Shown here: positions 31,522 through 40,398 of the stretch, piece after piece
Numbering within the stretch: position 1 is the stretch's first letter
Layout: every line of letters starts with the position of its first letter
Origin: Colwellia sp. Arc7-D
Lineage (GTDB): Bacteria > Pseudomonadota > Gammaproteobacteria > Enterobacterales > Alteromonadaceae
Direction of reading: 5' to 3'
Assembly (NCBI RefSeq): GCF_003061515.1
Contig: NZ_CP028924.1
Span: 1,674,001 to 1,738,000 of the forward strand
Length of the DNA stretch: 64,000 nucleotides
Translations under genes and position numbers: made by a program
The notes under the pieces: model-generated
What the model saw: the letters and a program-made list of their open reading frames with translations, nothing else
What the model was told of the DNA's origin: nothing
Database searches by the model: none

Positions 31522-31555
31522 GGCTCTAAGGACTATGTTCTTTAGAGCTTTTATA
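31522..31555 (+). terminator. Terminator after sucB
   Basis: GCTCTAAGGA pairs with TTCTTTAGAGC in a stem of about 10 bp with one G-T pair, followed by TTTTA. It separates sucAB from sucCD. Confidence 0.7.
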
Positions 31556-31565
31556 CTATAATCGG

Positions 31566-31595
31566 TCGACTCTTTTCGATGGTAGTAATTATAAT
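31566..31595 (+). promoter_or_regulatory. Candidate sucCD promoter
   Basis: TCGACT (31566-31571), an 18-bp spacer and a perfect TATAAT (31590-31595), placed just after the sucB terminator. Confidence 0.5.
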
Positions 31596-31634
31596 TATTG
31601 CCATTTTCATCTACAGATAAATGGATAAAACACC

Positions 31635-32801
31635 ATGAATTTGCATGAATATCAAGCGAAACAATTATTCGCTGAATATGGTTTACCAGTTTCTGAAGGT
31701 TTCGCTTGCGATACCGCTCAAGAAGCTGCCGAAGCTGCCGATAAAATTGGCGGCGATATGTGGGTTGTTAAAACTCAAGTACACGCGGGTGGCCGTGGTA
31801 AAGCTGGCGGTGTTAAGCTAGTTAAAACCAAGCAAGAAATCAAAGATTTCGCTCAAAACTGGTTAGGTAAAAACCTAGTTACATACCAAACAGATGAGCA
31901 TGGACAGCCAGTTGCTAAAATTTTAGTAGAAAGCTGTACAGATATTGCTAACGAATTGTATCTTGGTGCTGTTGTAGACCGTGCAAGTCGTAAAGTAGTA
32001 TTCATGGCTTCTACTGAAGGCGGTGTTGACATCGAGAAGATTGCTGAAGAGACTCCTGAGTTAATTCACCAAGCTGAAATCGATCCACTTGTTGGCGCTC
32101 AACCTTACCAAGCACGTGAATTAGGCTTCAAGTTAGGTTTAAACCCAACGCAAATGAAGCAATTTGTTAAGATCTTTTTAGGTCTTGCACAAATGTTTGA
32201 AGATTTCGATTTCGCTTTATTAGAAATCAACCCGTTAGTTATCACTGACGAAGGTAATCTTCATTGTCTAGATGGCAAAATTGGTATCGATGGTAATGCT
32301 TTATACCGTCAACCTAAAATGCGCGCATTCCACGATCCATCTCAAGAAGATGAGCGTGAAGCACATGCAGCACGTTTTGAATTAAACTACGTTGCATTAG
32401 ACGGCAATGTTGGTTGTATGGTTAACGGTGCAGGCCTAGCAATGGGTACTATGGATATCGTTAACTTACACGGCGGCAAGCCAGCTAACTTCTTAGATGT
32501 TGGCGGCGGGGCGACTAAAGAGCGTGTTTCTGAAGCATTCAAAATCATCCTTTCTGACGATAACGTTAAAGCTGTTTTAGTTAACATCTTTGGTGGCATT
32601 GTACGTTGTGACATGATTGCTGAAGGTATTATCGCTGCAGTTAAAGATGTAGGCGTTCAAGTGCCTGTAGTTGTACGTTTAGAAGGTACAAACGCTGAAG
32701 AAGGTCGTGAAGTACTTAAAAAATCTGGCTTAGACATCATTGCTGCTGAGTCATTAACTGATGCAGCAACTAAAGTTGTAGCAGCTGCGGAGGGCAAATA
32801 A
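31635..32801 (+). CDS. sucC: Succinyl-CoA synthetase beta subunit
   Basis: This is the ATP-grasp subunit of the enzyme converting succinyl-CoA to succinate with nucleotide synthesis. It has 388 residues. It starts [19 protein letters not shown] and contains [27 protein letters not shown] and [19 protein letters not shown]. The stop overlaps the sucD start by one base (TAATG). Confidence 0.98.
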   Translation: MNLHEYQAKQLFAEYGLPVSEGFACDTAQEAAEAADKIGGDMWVVKTQVHAGGRGKAGGVKLVKTKQEIKDFAQNWLGKNLVTYQTDEHGQPVAKILVESCTDIANELYLGAVVDRASRKVVFMASTEGGVDIEKIAEETPELIHQAEIDPLVGAQPYQARELGFKLGLNPTQMKQFVKIFLGLAQMFEDFDFALLEINPLVITDEGNLHCLDGKIGIDGNALYRQPKMRAFHDPSQEDEREAHAARFELNYVALDGNVGCMVNGAGLAMGTMDIVNLHGGKPANFLDVGGGATKERVSEAFKIILSDDNVKAVLVNIFGGIVRCDMIAEGIIAAVKDVGVQVPVVVRLEGTNAEEGREVLKKSGLDIIAAESLTDAATKVVAAAEGK

Positions 32802-33673
32802 TGTCTGTCTTAATTAACAAAGATACTAAAGTAATCTGTCAAGGTTTCACTGGTGGTCAAGGTACATTCCATTCAGAACAAGCACTTGAGTACGGTACAC
32901 AAATGGTTGGTGGCGTAAGCCCAGGTAAAGGCGGTCAAACGCATTTAGGCCTTCCAGTATTTAATACAGTACGTGAAGCAGTAGAAGCAACTGGCGCAAC
33001 AGCAACAGTTATCTATGTTCCTGCACCATTTTGTAAAGATGCAATTTTAGAAGCTATTGATGCAGGCATCGAGCTTATCGTTACTATCACTGAAGGTATT
33101 CCAACTTTAGATATGGTTGACGTTAAAGCTAAGCTTGATCAATCTGGCGTTCGTATGATCGGTCCTAACTGTCCAGGTGTTATTACTCCTGGCGAAACTA
33201 AGATTGGTATCATGCCTGGTCACATTCACAAGCCTGGTAAAGTAGGTATTGTTTCACGTTCTGGTACGCTTACGTACGAAGCCGTTAAACAAACGACTGA
33301 TGCTGGTTTTGGCCAATCTACTTGTGTAGGTATTGGTGGTGACCCTATCCCAGGTACTAACTTCATCGACGTATTGGAAATGTTCCAAAACGATCCACAA
33401 ACTGAAGCAATCGTAATGATTGGTGAAATTGGTGGTACTGCTGAAGAAGAAGCTGCGGAATACATCAAAGCACACGTTACTAAACCTGTAGTATCTTACA
33501 TTGCTGGTGTTACTGCACCAGAAGGTAAGCGTATGGGTCACGCTGGCGCGATTATCGCTGGTGGTAAAGGTACAGCTGATGAGAAATTCGCTGCTCTTGA
33601 AGCGGCTGGTGTTAAAACTGTACGTTCTTTAGCGGACATCGGTAAAGCACTTAAAGAGAAAACAGGTTGGTAA
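32801..33673 (+). CDS. sucD: Succinyl-CoA synthetase alpha subunit
   Basis: This is the CoA-binding, phosphohistidine-bearing subunit. The 290 residues begin [20 protein letters not shown]. They contain the CoA-binding Rossmann region and the phospho-His in [18 protein letters not shown]. It is translationally coupled to sucC. Confidence 0.98.
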   Translation: MSVLINKDTKVICQGFTGGQGTFHSEQALEYGTQMVGGVSPGKGGQTHLGLPVFNTVREAVEATGATATVIYVPAPFCKDAILEAIDAGIELIVTITEGIPTLDMVDVKAKLDQSGVRMIGPNCPGVITPGETKIGIMPGHIHKPGKVGIVSRSGTLTYEAVKQTTDAGFGQSTCVGIGGDPIPGTNFIDVLEMFQNDPQTEAIVMIGEIGGTAEEEAAEYIKAHVTKPVVSYIAGVTAPEGKRMGHAGAIIAGGKGTADEKFAALEAAGVKTVRSLADIGKALKEKTGW

Positions 33674-33703
33674 GCGATTCGCTTACAGCTTGTAATTCTT
33701 AAT

Positions 33704-33732
33704 AAAAAACCCGCTTTTAGCGGGTTTTTTTA
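33704..33732. terminator. Bidirectional terminator sucD / orphan membrane gene
   Basis: AAAAAACCCGC and GCGGGTTTTTTT pair with a TTTTA loop. T runs exist on both strands, and the element touches the stop codon of the convergent gene. Confidence 0.93.
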
Positions 33733-34602
33733 TACTAAATTAATATTCTCTTTGGGAGGTATATTAATAGTCCCTAAGTCGATCTGAGTTAAACTGAATG
33801 TAGATTTTGATTTAATTTTACGTTGAAACTCTAGCCACGACTCTGAATTTAAAAAAGATTGGTGTTCAGATATTACAAAACCGTTTTCAGTCATACTATA
33901 TTCTATGCAATAACTCAGTAGAGAGTAAAATTCGTTAGTAAGGTTATGGATAGTTTCTATCACGGAATCACTCTCTTTAAATCTACTCTCATCAATCCCG
34001 ACTCCAAAATTAATTAACCAATTCAATTTTAATTTTTTATATAACTCGGCAACTATCACTATAATGTCAGCGTATTCAATCTGATTTTTTTGAAGATAAA
34101 TACGGTTTTCAATGTCCTTTAAAATATTGTGAACGGCATTTTTATAATATATTTTAATTTCAATCAATGTATTTTTATCAACAGTAGTCGTTACTGATTT
34201 AGGAGTATTTAGAGGGAATATTTTTCTATATAAAACTCTTTTATTCCGATATATTAAATTACTTTTAAAAGTAAATGATTCTACATACTGTTCAAAATCA
34301 TCAATGGAGTCGTAATAATTTTTAAGCATATTTTGCTTAACAGTGAGCTCTATCTGATTTTTACTTTGAATAGATCTATGATTAGCGGTTATTAAAGCTA
34401 CACTTGGGAATGCTAATGAAAAAATAGCTAAAGGTACTTTAAAAATATCCCACGCATTATTTAATCCAGAAAATCCACTTTTAAAAATCAAATTACTAGT
34501 ATTTAAAATATATATCGAAAACAGAATAGCTATGGTTATAGGTGCCCATAATGCAATATGGAATGAAAGTAGCTGAAATAGTGATTTTTCTGAATGAGGC
34601 AT
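33730..34602 (-). CDS. Hypothetical two-TM protein (290 aa)
   Basis: The family is not recognised. Residues about 10-33 and 46-70 are two hydrophobic helices (SFHIALWAPITIAILFSIYI, then FKVPLAIFSLAFPSVALI). The remaining 220 or so residues are a soluble, mostly helical, lysine- and asparagine-rich domain, probably cytoplasmic. Coding DNA is noticeably more AT-rich than the suc genes beside it. The gene stands alone between a core operon and a repeat cluster, which suggests an accessory, horizontally acquired gene. Its topology resembles single-gene membrane effectors, but nothing in the sequence proves a role. Confidence 0.7.
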   Translation of the reverse strand: MPHSEKSLFQLLSFHIALWAPITIAILFSIYILNTSNLIFKSGFSGLNNAWDIFKVPLAIFSLAFPSVALITANHRSIQSKNQIELTVKQNMLKNYYDSIDDFEQYVESFTFKSNLIYRNKRVLYRKIFPLNTPKSVTTTVDKNTLIEIKIYYKNAVHNILKDIENRIYLQKNQIEYADIIVIVAELYKKLKLNWLINFGVGIDESRFKESDSVIETIHNLTNEFYSLLSYCIEYSMTENGFVISEHQSFLNSESWLEFQRKIKSKSTFSLTQIDLGTINIPPKENINLV

Positions 34603-34825
34603 ATAATTCCATTTATTTAATACTTCGAATAAAGACTATAATATATTCCATTTGATTGCTGTAAACCTTTTATTTCATTCGTTTATAGCTTTATAAGCTT
34701 ATAAAGCTATTCATAATCACTTTTCATAGACAATATTAGACGGACACTCTCTCTAGAAATCAAATGGGTCAGGTACATTTGATTTTTCATTTAAATAATA
34801 TCATGTCTATATCCCCCCTTATCTA
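34603..34825. repeat. Spacer with GGGTCAGGTACA palindrome unit
   Basis: This gene-free segment contains a perfect 10-bp inverted repeat, AAATCAAATG / CATTTGATTT, at 34757-34785 around GGTCAGGTA. A diverged second copy lies at about 35119-35150 (AAAATCAA / TTGATTTT around TGGGGTCAGATACAC), and a third partial GGGTCAGATACAC is at 35168-35180. Similar GGGTCAGA palindromes flank REP-associated transposases in marine gammaproteobacteria; that link is from memory and is inference. Confidence 0.7.
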
Positions 34826-35047
34826 CCGTTGTCGCGGTGGCGACGACACCCAAAGGGAGGCTGACGCCGGCCTCCCTCTGGACTCCCTCGGCGCTACTAC
34901 ATTAAACTTGTTTCCTCCATAACGCCCAATATTCTTCGACGTACCAGCGCTGAACGTACATCCATGTACTACAGCGCTTTCATTGGCATCCATGCCAGTG
35001 ATACGTGAATATTGGCCATCATTCCGGAGTTTAATGAAGCAGACTTG
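34818..35047 (+). repeat. 230-bp palindromic repeat, copy A
   Basis: This is a near-identical direct copy of 35199-35428, starting CTTATCTACCGTTGTCGCGG and ending AAGCAGACTTG, with a handful of substitutions. It is GC-richer than its surroundings and contains several nested hairpins, described under copy B. It has no coding potential. Confidence 0.92.
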
Positions 35048-35118
35048 GAGTTTGGTTTATCTGTAGAGTTTATTCTTTAATATCTCAATAAACCGATTTG
35101 CTAAAGAACTACACCATA

Positions 35119-35180
35119 AAAATCAATGGGGTCAGATACACTTGATTTTTCAGTTAAATATTAAGTAGGGTCAGATACAC
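35119..35180. repeat. GGGTCAGATACAC units between copies A and B
   Basis: An inverted repeat AAAATCAA / TTGATTTT around TGGGGTCAGATACAC is followed at once by a second GGGTCAGATACAC. It is a diverged copy of the unit upstream of copy A. Confidence 0.75.
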
Positions 35181-35198
35181 ATTAAGGCTTAATGCACG

Positions 35199-35428
35199 CT
35201 TATCTACCGTTGTCGCGGTGGCGACGACACCCAAAGGGAGGCTAGCGCCGGCCTCCCTCTGGACTCCCTCGGCGCTGCTACATTAAACTTGTTTCCTCCA
35301 TGACGTCCAATATTCTTCGACGTACCAGCGCTGAACGTACATCCATGTACTACAGCGCTTTCACTGGCATCCATGCCAGTGATACGTGAATATTGGCCAT
35401 CATTCCGGAGTTTAATGAAGCAGACTTG
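35199..35428 (+). repeat. 230-bp palindromic repeat, copy B
   Basis: Nested stems are visible: GTTGTCGC/GCGACGAC (35209-35228) and GGGAGGC/GCCTCCC (35236-35257). An outer stem CCAATATTC/GAATATTGG (35307-35396), continued by ACGTA/TACGT, encloses two hairpins. These are AGCGCTG..GTACAT CC ATGTAC..CAGCGCT (35327-35359) and CACTGGCAT CC ATGCCAGTG (35362-35381). Flanks also pair imperfectly (CTGCTACATTAAACT with the complement of AGTTTAATGAAGCAG). The fold is a cross-shaped structure. Confidence 0.92.
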
Positions 35429-35514
35429 TCGTTTTTTCACGTTTGTTGTTTATCATTAACTAAGAACCTGATTTTATATGGGGCAATACAAGTTAAGCAA
35501 ACTCCCGATCCCAT

Positions 35515-35796
35515 CACAGCAACGGAAACTGAATTTAGATAAGTGCGATGTTTATCGGAGCCATGGCCGTTCCTAGGCATCCATGCCTTCACGGCATTAG
35601 TGCGTCCATGCATGTCGATGGCGTAGACTGCCGTGTGAAGGGACGATTTTCGGCAGGAATAAACTTCGTGCCTAAATTCAGTTGGAGTGTTTTGCTGTGC
35701 AGGGCACAGTGGGGGATGCAAGGGGGAGATCTGTGTCTATCTCCCCCTTGCGTGTTGTCGCCACCGCGACGCCAAGCAGATAAATTAAACTCCAAG
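35515..35796. repeat. Third related palindromic element (C), inverted end
   Basis: Arms CACAGCAA..AACTGAATTTAG (35515-35538) and CTAAATTCAGTT..TTGCTGTG (35672-35699) are inverted. They enclose AGGCAT CC ATGCCT (35575-35588), the same apical CATCCATG motif as copies A and B. A perfect 12-bp stem follows, CAAGGGGGAGAT / ATCTCCCCCTTG (35719-35750). The right end (35752-35783) is an inverted, diverged match to the left end of A and B (TTATCT..GTCGCGGTGGCGAC). So A/B and C carry inverted ends, as in miniature transposable elements. Confidence 0.8.
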
Positions 35797-35954
35797 CTGT
35801 TCAATTTATTAAACTAGAGTCTACTTACATTAACTTAGCCTTTGGAGTCAGCTAACTTGTTAGCATCGAGGTATGACTATAACCATTAAATATATTTTGT
35901 TTTCTATTCATTTAAAACATTGCCGTTTATAATACCGCCATTAATTTTATAGCC

Positions 35955-36290
35955 ATGATGAGTAATATGAACTTCCCAAAAGATGAAACAGGTAAAGTAC
36001 TGTTTGAAATGCAAAAAGCAGGTATCGATTTAACCGTGAAGCATACGGTTGTTTTTTTCCACTTATTTGAAACACAAGAGCAAGCGCAGGCTATGGCAGA
36101 TCATCTTGCTGAAGTATCACCTGATATTGCATGTGATGTTCATATTGATGAAAATCCAAAAGTGTGGGCTTTAGATTGTTCAATAACAGTACTCCCGCTT
36201 TATGATGCCATTATTGTGCTAGAAGCTCGTTTTGAAAAAGTAGTAACTCAGTTTAAAGGTCATACTGACGGTTGGGGAATTGAAGCTTAA
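35955..36290 (+). CDS. RraB-like ribonuclease E inhibitor family protein
   Basis: This 111-residue acidic protein fits the RraB fold family: MNFPKDETGKVLFEMQKAGI at the start, an EQAQAMADHLAE helix in the middle, and the diagnostic FKGHTDGWGIEA at the end (compare YDGWG in E. coli RraB). E. coli RraB binds RNase E and alters degradosome composition; the function here is inferred. The start is uncertain because ATG 35955, 35958 and 35967 are all in frame and no clear ribosome-binding site is seen. It sits between repeat elements. Confidence 0.75.
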   Translation: MMSNMNFPKDETGKVLFEMQKAGIDLTVKHTVVFFHLFETQEQAQAMADHLAEVSPDIACDVHIDENPKVWALDCSITVLPLYDAIIVLEARFEKVVTQFKGHTDGWGIEA

Positions 36291-36312
36291 ATTGTTAATG
36301 TTTTAGCTGAGT

Positions 36313-36347
36313 AGGGCACAGTGCTAGCTGCAAGGGCGAAATCTGTG
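36313..36347 (+). repeat. Remnant of element C
   Basis: AGGGCACAGTG, then GCAAGGG, then ATCTGTGTCT matches 35701-35737 with several substitutions. It marks a decayed further copy just after the RraB-like gene. Confidence 0.7.
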
Positions 36348-36440
36348 TCTTCACTTTAAGACAAATGGCGTTACTCTAACTCCTGTATCTATGCAGTAGA
36401 GCGCGACGCTACTAAGTTTATGTATAGTTGAACGATTATA

Positions 36441-37031
36441 TTAAAAACCCCGAAAGAATATTCTTTTCAAGCTATATTTATTTAGCATCTTCTCCATCAA
36501 CTCAACATCTGAAATACGGTCATCAAGTGCTTCTATTTTTAGCTCATGTTTTACTAACGTATGGTCTTGTGATTTATCTAATCCACCACTGGCGATAAAG
36601 CTTCTGATAAATGCTAATTCGCCTTTATCTAGCCAAATTCCACAATGTAGGCAAGAGTCAATTAAAACGCCTGAAATTGATTTGAAATTTCGACGAGACA
36701 TCATTTTCTGACAATTTGCGCAGGGCAGGTAGTTTTCAGCTGAAGGAAGTCCTGGTCGTAAATACAATGGATTACTTTCATCGTCACGATATACATCAAA
36801 CTCAGACGTTAACACTGAAAACTCATCAGGCTGTAACCAAATTCCCTCACACTGTTCACATTTATCTAGCTCATGATTTCTATAAAGGTATTCATCTAAT
36901 GGCACTGCGCAGCGAGGGCATGATTTTAGCTGAGATTTCTCAATCGTTTTCATCCCACCATTACACATAGGACAATTTCGAACGATTGATTTTACGATAT
37001 GTTGACAAGATGAACACTGGGACTCTGGCAT
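36441..37031 (-). CDS. Double zinc-ribbon (zf-TFIIB type) protein
   Basis: The 196-residue protein starts with CSSCQ..CPMCNGG. It then has two zf-TFIIB-like modules: CPRC followed by CEQCEGIWLQPDEF, and CANC followed by CLHCGIWLDKGELAFI. The GIWL-x-x-x-E pattern after the second cysteine pair is diagnostic. A charged helical C terminus follows. ATG 37031 has AAGGAAC upstream. Zinc binding is secure; the cellular role is unknown. Confidence 0.8.
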   Translation of the reverse strand: MPESQCSSCQHIVKSIVRNCPMCNGGMKTIEKSQLKSCPRCAVPLDEYLYRNHELDKCEQCEGIWLQPDEFSVLTSEFDVYRDDESNPLYLRPGLPSAENYLPCANCQKMMSRRNFKSISGVLIDSCLHCGIWLDKGELAFIRSFIASGGLDKSQDHTLVKHELKIEALDDRISDVELMEKMLNKYSLKRIFFRGF

Positions 37032-37344
37032 AAAGTTCCTTGTTTAGTGCAAAAGATTTTTTATATAGTTATGTATATCATAAATTAAAATATTTTTATA
37101 TTGTGTCGTGTGAAACGCTGCGAGAGAGAGTAAGTAGGGCTTGGTGCTTAATTCACACTTCTTTATTATTGTCTAAGCGATACTTTTTACATTCATTGGT
37201 GTTGCTAACAAAAGTGCTGATCAAGATAATAAAAATGTATTTTGCTTTTGGATAAGCAAATAATAAAAAATGCCCCAAGAAGGTAAAGCCAGACAGCTTT
37301 TCTTACAGGGGCATTTATAAGGTGTTAAATGTAGTTAAAAACGT
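37032..37344. other. Intergenic region with terminator only
   Basis: Apart from the terminator at 37262-37316 nothing coding is supported. A 71-codon plus-strand frame here lacks a ribosome-binding site and any family resemblance. Confidence 0.5.
37262..37316 (-). terminator. Terminator of the DHH phosphoesterase gene
   Basis: AAATGCCCC (37268-37276) pairs with GGGGCATTT (37308-37316), with an inner AAGCTG/CTGGCTT-type helix. A T run follows on the minus strand. Confidence 0.85.
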
Positions 37345-38277
37345 TTAACCGTCAGCATTAATCGTGGCAATAAGTTCTGCAAGACAAGCTTCATTTTGCT
37401 CATGAGGCACCTGACATGTACCGGCAGCGTTATGACCACCACCATTAAATTTCAGCATTAACTCGCCAACATTAGTTTTTGAACTACGATCAAAAATAGA
37501 TTTTCCGGTGGCAAAAACTGTGTTTTGTTTCTTAAGTCCCCACATAATATGGATTGAAATATTACATTGTGGATATAGAGCATAAATTACAAAGCGATTA
37601 CCTGAATAAATAATCTCTTCTTCTCTTAAATCCAGCACAACTAAATTGCCATGTACGGTGGCACAGCGTTTAATTTGTGCTTTAAATTTTTCTTCGTGTT
37701 CAAAGTATAGATCAGTGCGTTCTTTAACATCTGGCAGGGCTAGTAGCTCTTCAATACTGTGGTCTTTACCAAACTCGATTAAATCCATCATGAGTTCATA
37801 GTTAGAAATCCTAAAATCTCTAAAACGTCCTAAGCCTGTACGAGAGTCCATGATGAAATTAAGTAACTCCCAACCTTTAGCATGAAGCACTTCATCCATA
37901 TTAAATTGTGCAGAGTCACCTTTATCAACAGCTTCCATCATATCTTGCCAGCTAGCTGGGAAAGTTTCAGCGCCGCCGTAGTAGTCGTAAACTACACGTG
38001 CAGCAGATGGTGCATCGGGGTCAATAACATGGTTGTCACGTTTTTCGTTACGTATTGTTTCACTGTGATGATGGTCAAATGCGATGTGTACACCTTCAAC
38101 AAAAGGAAGGTTTGTCGAAATGTCGTCAGCTCCAACGGCAATAACACCGTCTTGCATATCTTTGGGGTGTACAAAGAGAATATCGTTAACTAGGTTAATA
38201 TGTTTAAGTAAAATAGCACAAACTAAACCATCGAAATCACTTCGAGTGACTAAGCGGTATTTTTTATTATCCGACAT
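37345..38277 (-). CDS. DHH-family phosphoesterase (exopolyphosphatase-like)
   Basis: The 310-residue protein has the DHH superfamily metal motifs RSDFDGLVCAILL near the N terminus and HIAFDHHHSE at about residue 65. A DHHA1 domain ends with KFNGGGHNAAGTCQV. DHH enzymes hydrolyse phosphodiester or phosphoanhydride bonds (RecJ, NrnA, PPX1-type). Here the single-domain form without a RecJ nucleic-acid domain fits an NrnA- or exopolyphosphatase-like role; the substrate is unknown. The ATG has GGAG seven bases upstream. Confidence 0.85.
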   Translation of the reverse strand: MSDNKKYRLVTRSDFDGLVCAILLKHINLVNDILFVHPKDMQDGVIAVGADDISTNLPFVEGVHIAFDHHHSETIRNEKRDNHVIDPDAPSAARVVYDYYGGAETFPASWQDMMEAVDKGDSAQFNMDEVLHAKGWELLNFIMDSRTGLGRFRDFRISNYELMMDLIEFGKDHSIEELLALPDVKERTDLYFEHEEKFKAQIKRCATVHGNLVVLDLREEEIIYSGNRFVIYALYPQCNISIHIMWGLKKQNTVFATGKSIFDRSSKTNVGELMLKFNGGGHNAAGTCQVPHEQNEACLAELIATINADG

Positions 38278-38552
38278 TTATTTCTCCAATAGATGTAATT
38301 TTATTGTTATTAATCACTATATTGTTCATTTAAGCATAATTTTAATAGAATAATTAGGGCTTATCGAATTTAAGTTTAAATTATTATATTTAGGCTTCAA
38401 CTTAATTGTTTTTATAAATTATTTTGAGCAATTATAACGTAGCATTCCATTTCTCTAAATTTAGCTTAATTCTTTAAATTGTCATCTTTCATTCAAATAA
38501 CTGTCATATAAATTGATTAATTTAAAACAAATTATCAATAGGAGTATTTGTT
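38278..38552. other. AT-rich divergent spacer
   Basis: Carries the 5' flanks of the DHH gene (minus) and of the small DUF3545-like gene (plus). No clear operator or RNA gene was seen. Confidence 0.4.
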
Positions 38553-38729
38553 ATGCAATTTAAGCAATATAAAGAAGAAAACCAAGATGAACTTGATGAT
38601 TATGTTGAGTATCAGCATAAAAAAAATAGTAAGCAGGTCAAACGTAAATGGCGTGAAATTGAGGCGTTAAAAGAACAAAAGAGAGCACAACGAGAAATCG
38701 CTTCTTATGATGATTATGTCACGCATTGA
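38553..38729 (+). CDS. Small DUF3545-like protein (58 aa)
   Basis: ATG 38553 is preceded by AGGAG and opens a 58-codon frame. The protein has an acidic start (MQFKQYKEENQDELDDYVEY) and a basic helix SKQVKRKWREIEALKEQKRA. The KxKWREIEALKE core with a short acidic tail matches the DUF3545 family of small gammaproteobacterial proteins as I remember it. Function is unknown. It is shorter than 60 codons and easily missed. Confidence 0.75.
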   Translation: MQFKQYKEENQDELDDYVEYQHKKNSKQVKRKWREIEALKEQKRAQREIASYDDYVTH

Positions 38730-38904
38730 TATTTTCACTATTGAATTATTATCGAGCGCTAATTATGGATGTTTTTGTTGTTTATGCGCTCGTTAGTCAA
38801 TTTTAATCGCCAATAGAATTACTATTTTGCTTTTAGTACAAACTTATAGGCATTTCTGTGCTATTTCAGCTAATGTGCTCTGGTCAAACCAAATAGCATT
38901 ACGG

Positions 38905-38910
38905 TATAAT
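38905..38910 (+). promoter_or_regulatory. Possible -10 element of gsk
   Basis: A perfect TATAAT 32 bp before the gsk ATG. The -35 region (GGTCAA at 38882) is poor. Confidence 0.35.
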
Positions 38911-38941
38911 TCGTTTTTTGCCATTAACCGTGTATTGCTTC

Positions 38942-40246
38942 ATGAAGTTTCCTGGACGACGTCAACATAGACATTATTTCCCTGTCGATAATAAAAACCC
39001 GTTAACAAACCAAGTAGACCCTCGCTCGAATGCTAAGCAAAATTATATTGTCGGTATCGATCAAGTTTTGGTCGATATTGAAGCTAAAGTTGATCAGGCT
39101 TTTTTAGATGAGTTTGATCTTCAGCGCGGTATGTCACAAGTTATTTCAGATGAAGTTACTCAACGTCTTTATAAGCGTTTAAAAGATGAGTCGCTTATTA
39201 ATTATGAATTTGCTGGCGGTACAATAGGCAACACAATGCACAATTATTCGGTACTTGCCGATGATCGCTCAGTGTTACTTGGCGTAATGTCTGAAAATAT
39301 TCATGTTGGCGATTATGCTTATCGTTTTATCAGTAATACCTCTTCACGCGTTGATCTTAATTACCTTCAACCGGTAGATGGCCCTATTGGTCGCTGTTTT
39401 ACTTTGATTGATGATACAGGCGAACGAACATTTGGTATTAATGCAGGTTTAATTAACCGCTTACATCCTGACTCTATAGATGAAGCATTAATCGCTGGCG
39501 CTTCTGCATTGGTTATTAGTTCGTACTTAATGCGTACTCAACCTGGCGACACCATGACTGAAGCGGCTGTAAAAGCAGTGAAGTGTGCTAACGCTGCAGG
39601 TGTACCGGTTGTACTTACTCTAGGTACTAAGTTTTTAATAGAAGAAGAGCCTGAGTTTTGGCGTGATTTTGTTGAAAAGTATGTCAACATACTCACGATG
39701 AATGAAGAAGAAGCTTTAGCGATTACTGATATTGAAGATCCACTTCTTGCTGCTAATAAATGCCTGGATTGGGTCGATATGGTTATATGCACTGCCGGTA
39801 AAGATGGTTTATACATGGCAGGTTATGTAGATGATGTGTTTAAGCGAGAAAGCGAATACCCATTGCTTTCTGGTGAAATTCACGAATTTAATCGTTATGA
39901 ATATTCTCGTCCAATGTTCTTAAAAGATTGTAAAAATCCTATTCGAATTTATACGCACTCAGCCCCTTATATGGGTGGCCCTGAAAGCATTAAAAATACC
40001 AACGGTGCCGGCGATGCAGCTCTTGCTGCAATATTGCATGATTTAAGCGCAAATGTTTATCATAAAAATACCGTGGCAAACTCTAGTAAGCACGAACAAC
40101 CCGCACTAACTTATTCGTCGTTATCGCAAATGAGCAAATATGCTAATAGAGCAAGTTATGAGGTGTTAGTTCAACATTCTCCACGTTTGTCGCGTGGTTT
40201 ACCTGAACGTGAAGACAGCTTAGACCAAGCTTATTGGGCTCAATAG
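38942..40246 (+). CDS. gsk: Inosine-guanosine kinase
   Basis: Gsk phosphorylates inosine and guanosine in purine salvage. From ATG 38942 the protein has 434 residues, the same as E. coli Gsk, and matches it throughout: MKFPGRRQHRHYFPVDN, EFAGGTIGNTMHNYSVLADD, and the PfkB anion-hole motif NTNGAGDAALAA. The end is PRLSRGLPEREDSLDQAYW. An upstream start at 38918 would add residues that the family lacks. Confidence 0.97.
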   Translation: MKFPGRRQHRHYFPVDNKNPLTNQVDPRSNAKQNYIVGIDQVLVDIEAKVDQAFLDEFDLQRGMSQVISDEVTQRLYKRLKDESLINYEFAGGTIGNTMHNYSVLADDRSVLLGVMSENIHVGDYAYRFISNTSSRVDLNYLQPVDGPIGRCFTLIDDTGERTFGINAGLINRLHPDSIDEALIAGASALVISSYLMRTQPGDTMTEAAVKAVKCANAAGVPVVLTLGTKFLIEEEPEFWRDFVEKYVNILTMNEEEALAITDIEDPLLAANKCLDWVDMVICTAGKDGLYMAGYVDDVFKRESEYPLLSGEIHEFNRYEYSRPMFLKDCKNPIRIYTHSAPYMGGPESIKNTNGAGDAALAAILHDLSANVYHKNTVANSSKHEQPALTYSSLSQMSKYANRASYEVLVQHSPRLSRGLPEREDSLDQAYWAQ

Positions 40247-40398
40247 GTAAAAGGCCGGTTTTAATTAAAAACAGGTCTGTGATGTGCAGTGTGGTAATCA
40301 CTATTTTATTAAATCAAATAAGATTACAATGGCTGCGCATTTTTACGACACAATGCACAGCAATGTAAACCAATCCCCAAACCGAGCTAAATTTTTGC

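Noticed and set aside
35204..35817. Several 70-95 codon ORFs in the repeat cluster
   Set aside because: They lie wholly inside palindromic repeats, overlap each other on both strands, and lack ribosome-binding sites and protein-like composition.
34740..35830. Complete insertion sequence
   Set aside because: No transposase reading frame exists; only repeated, structured non-coding DNA is present.
37040..37255. 71-codon plus-strand ORF
   Set aside because: AT-rich intergenic frame with no ribosome-binding site; unusual composition.
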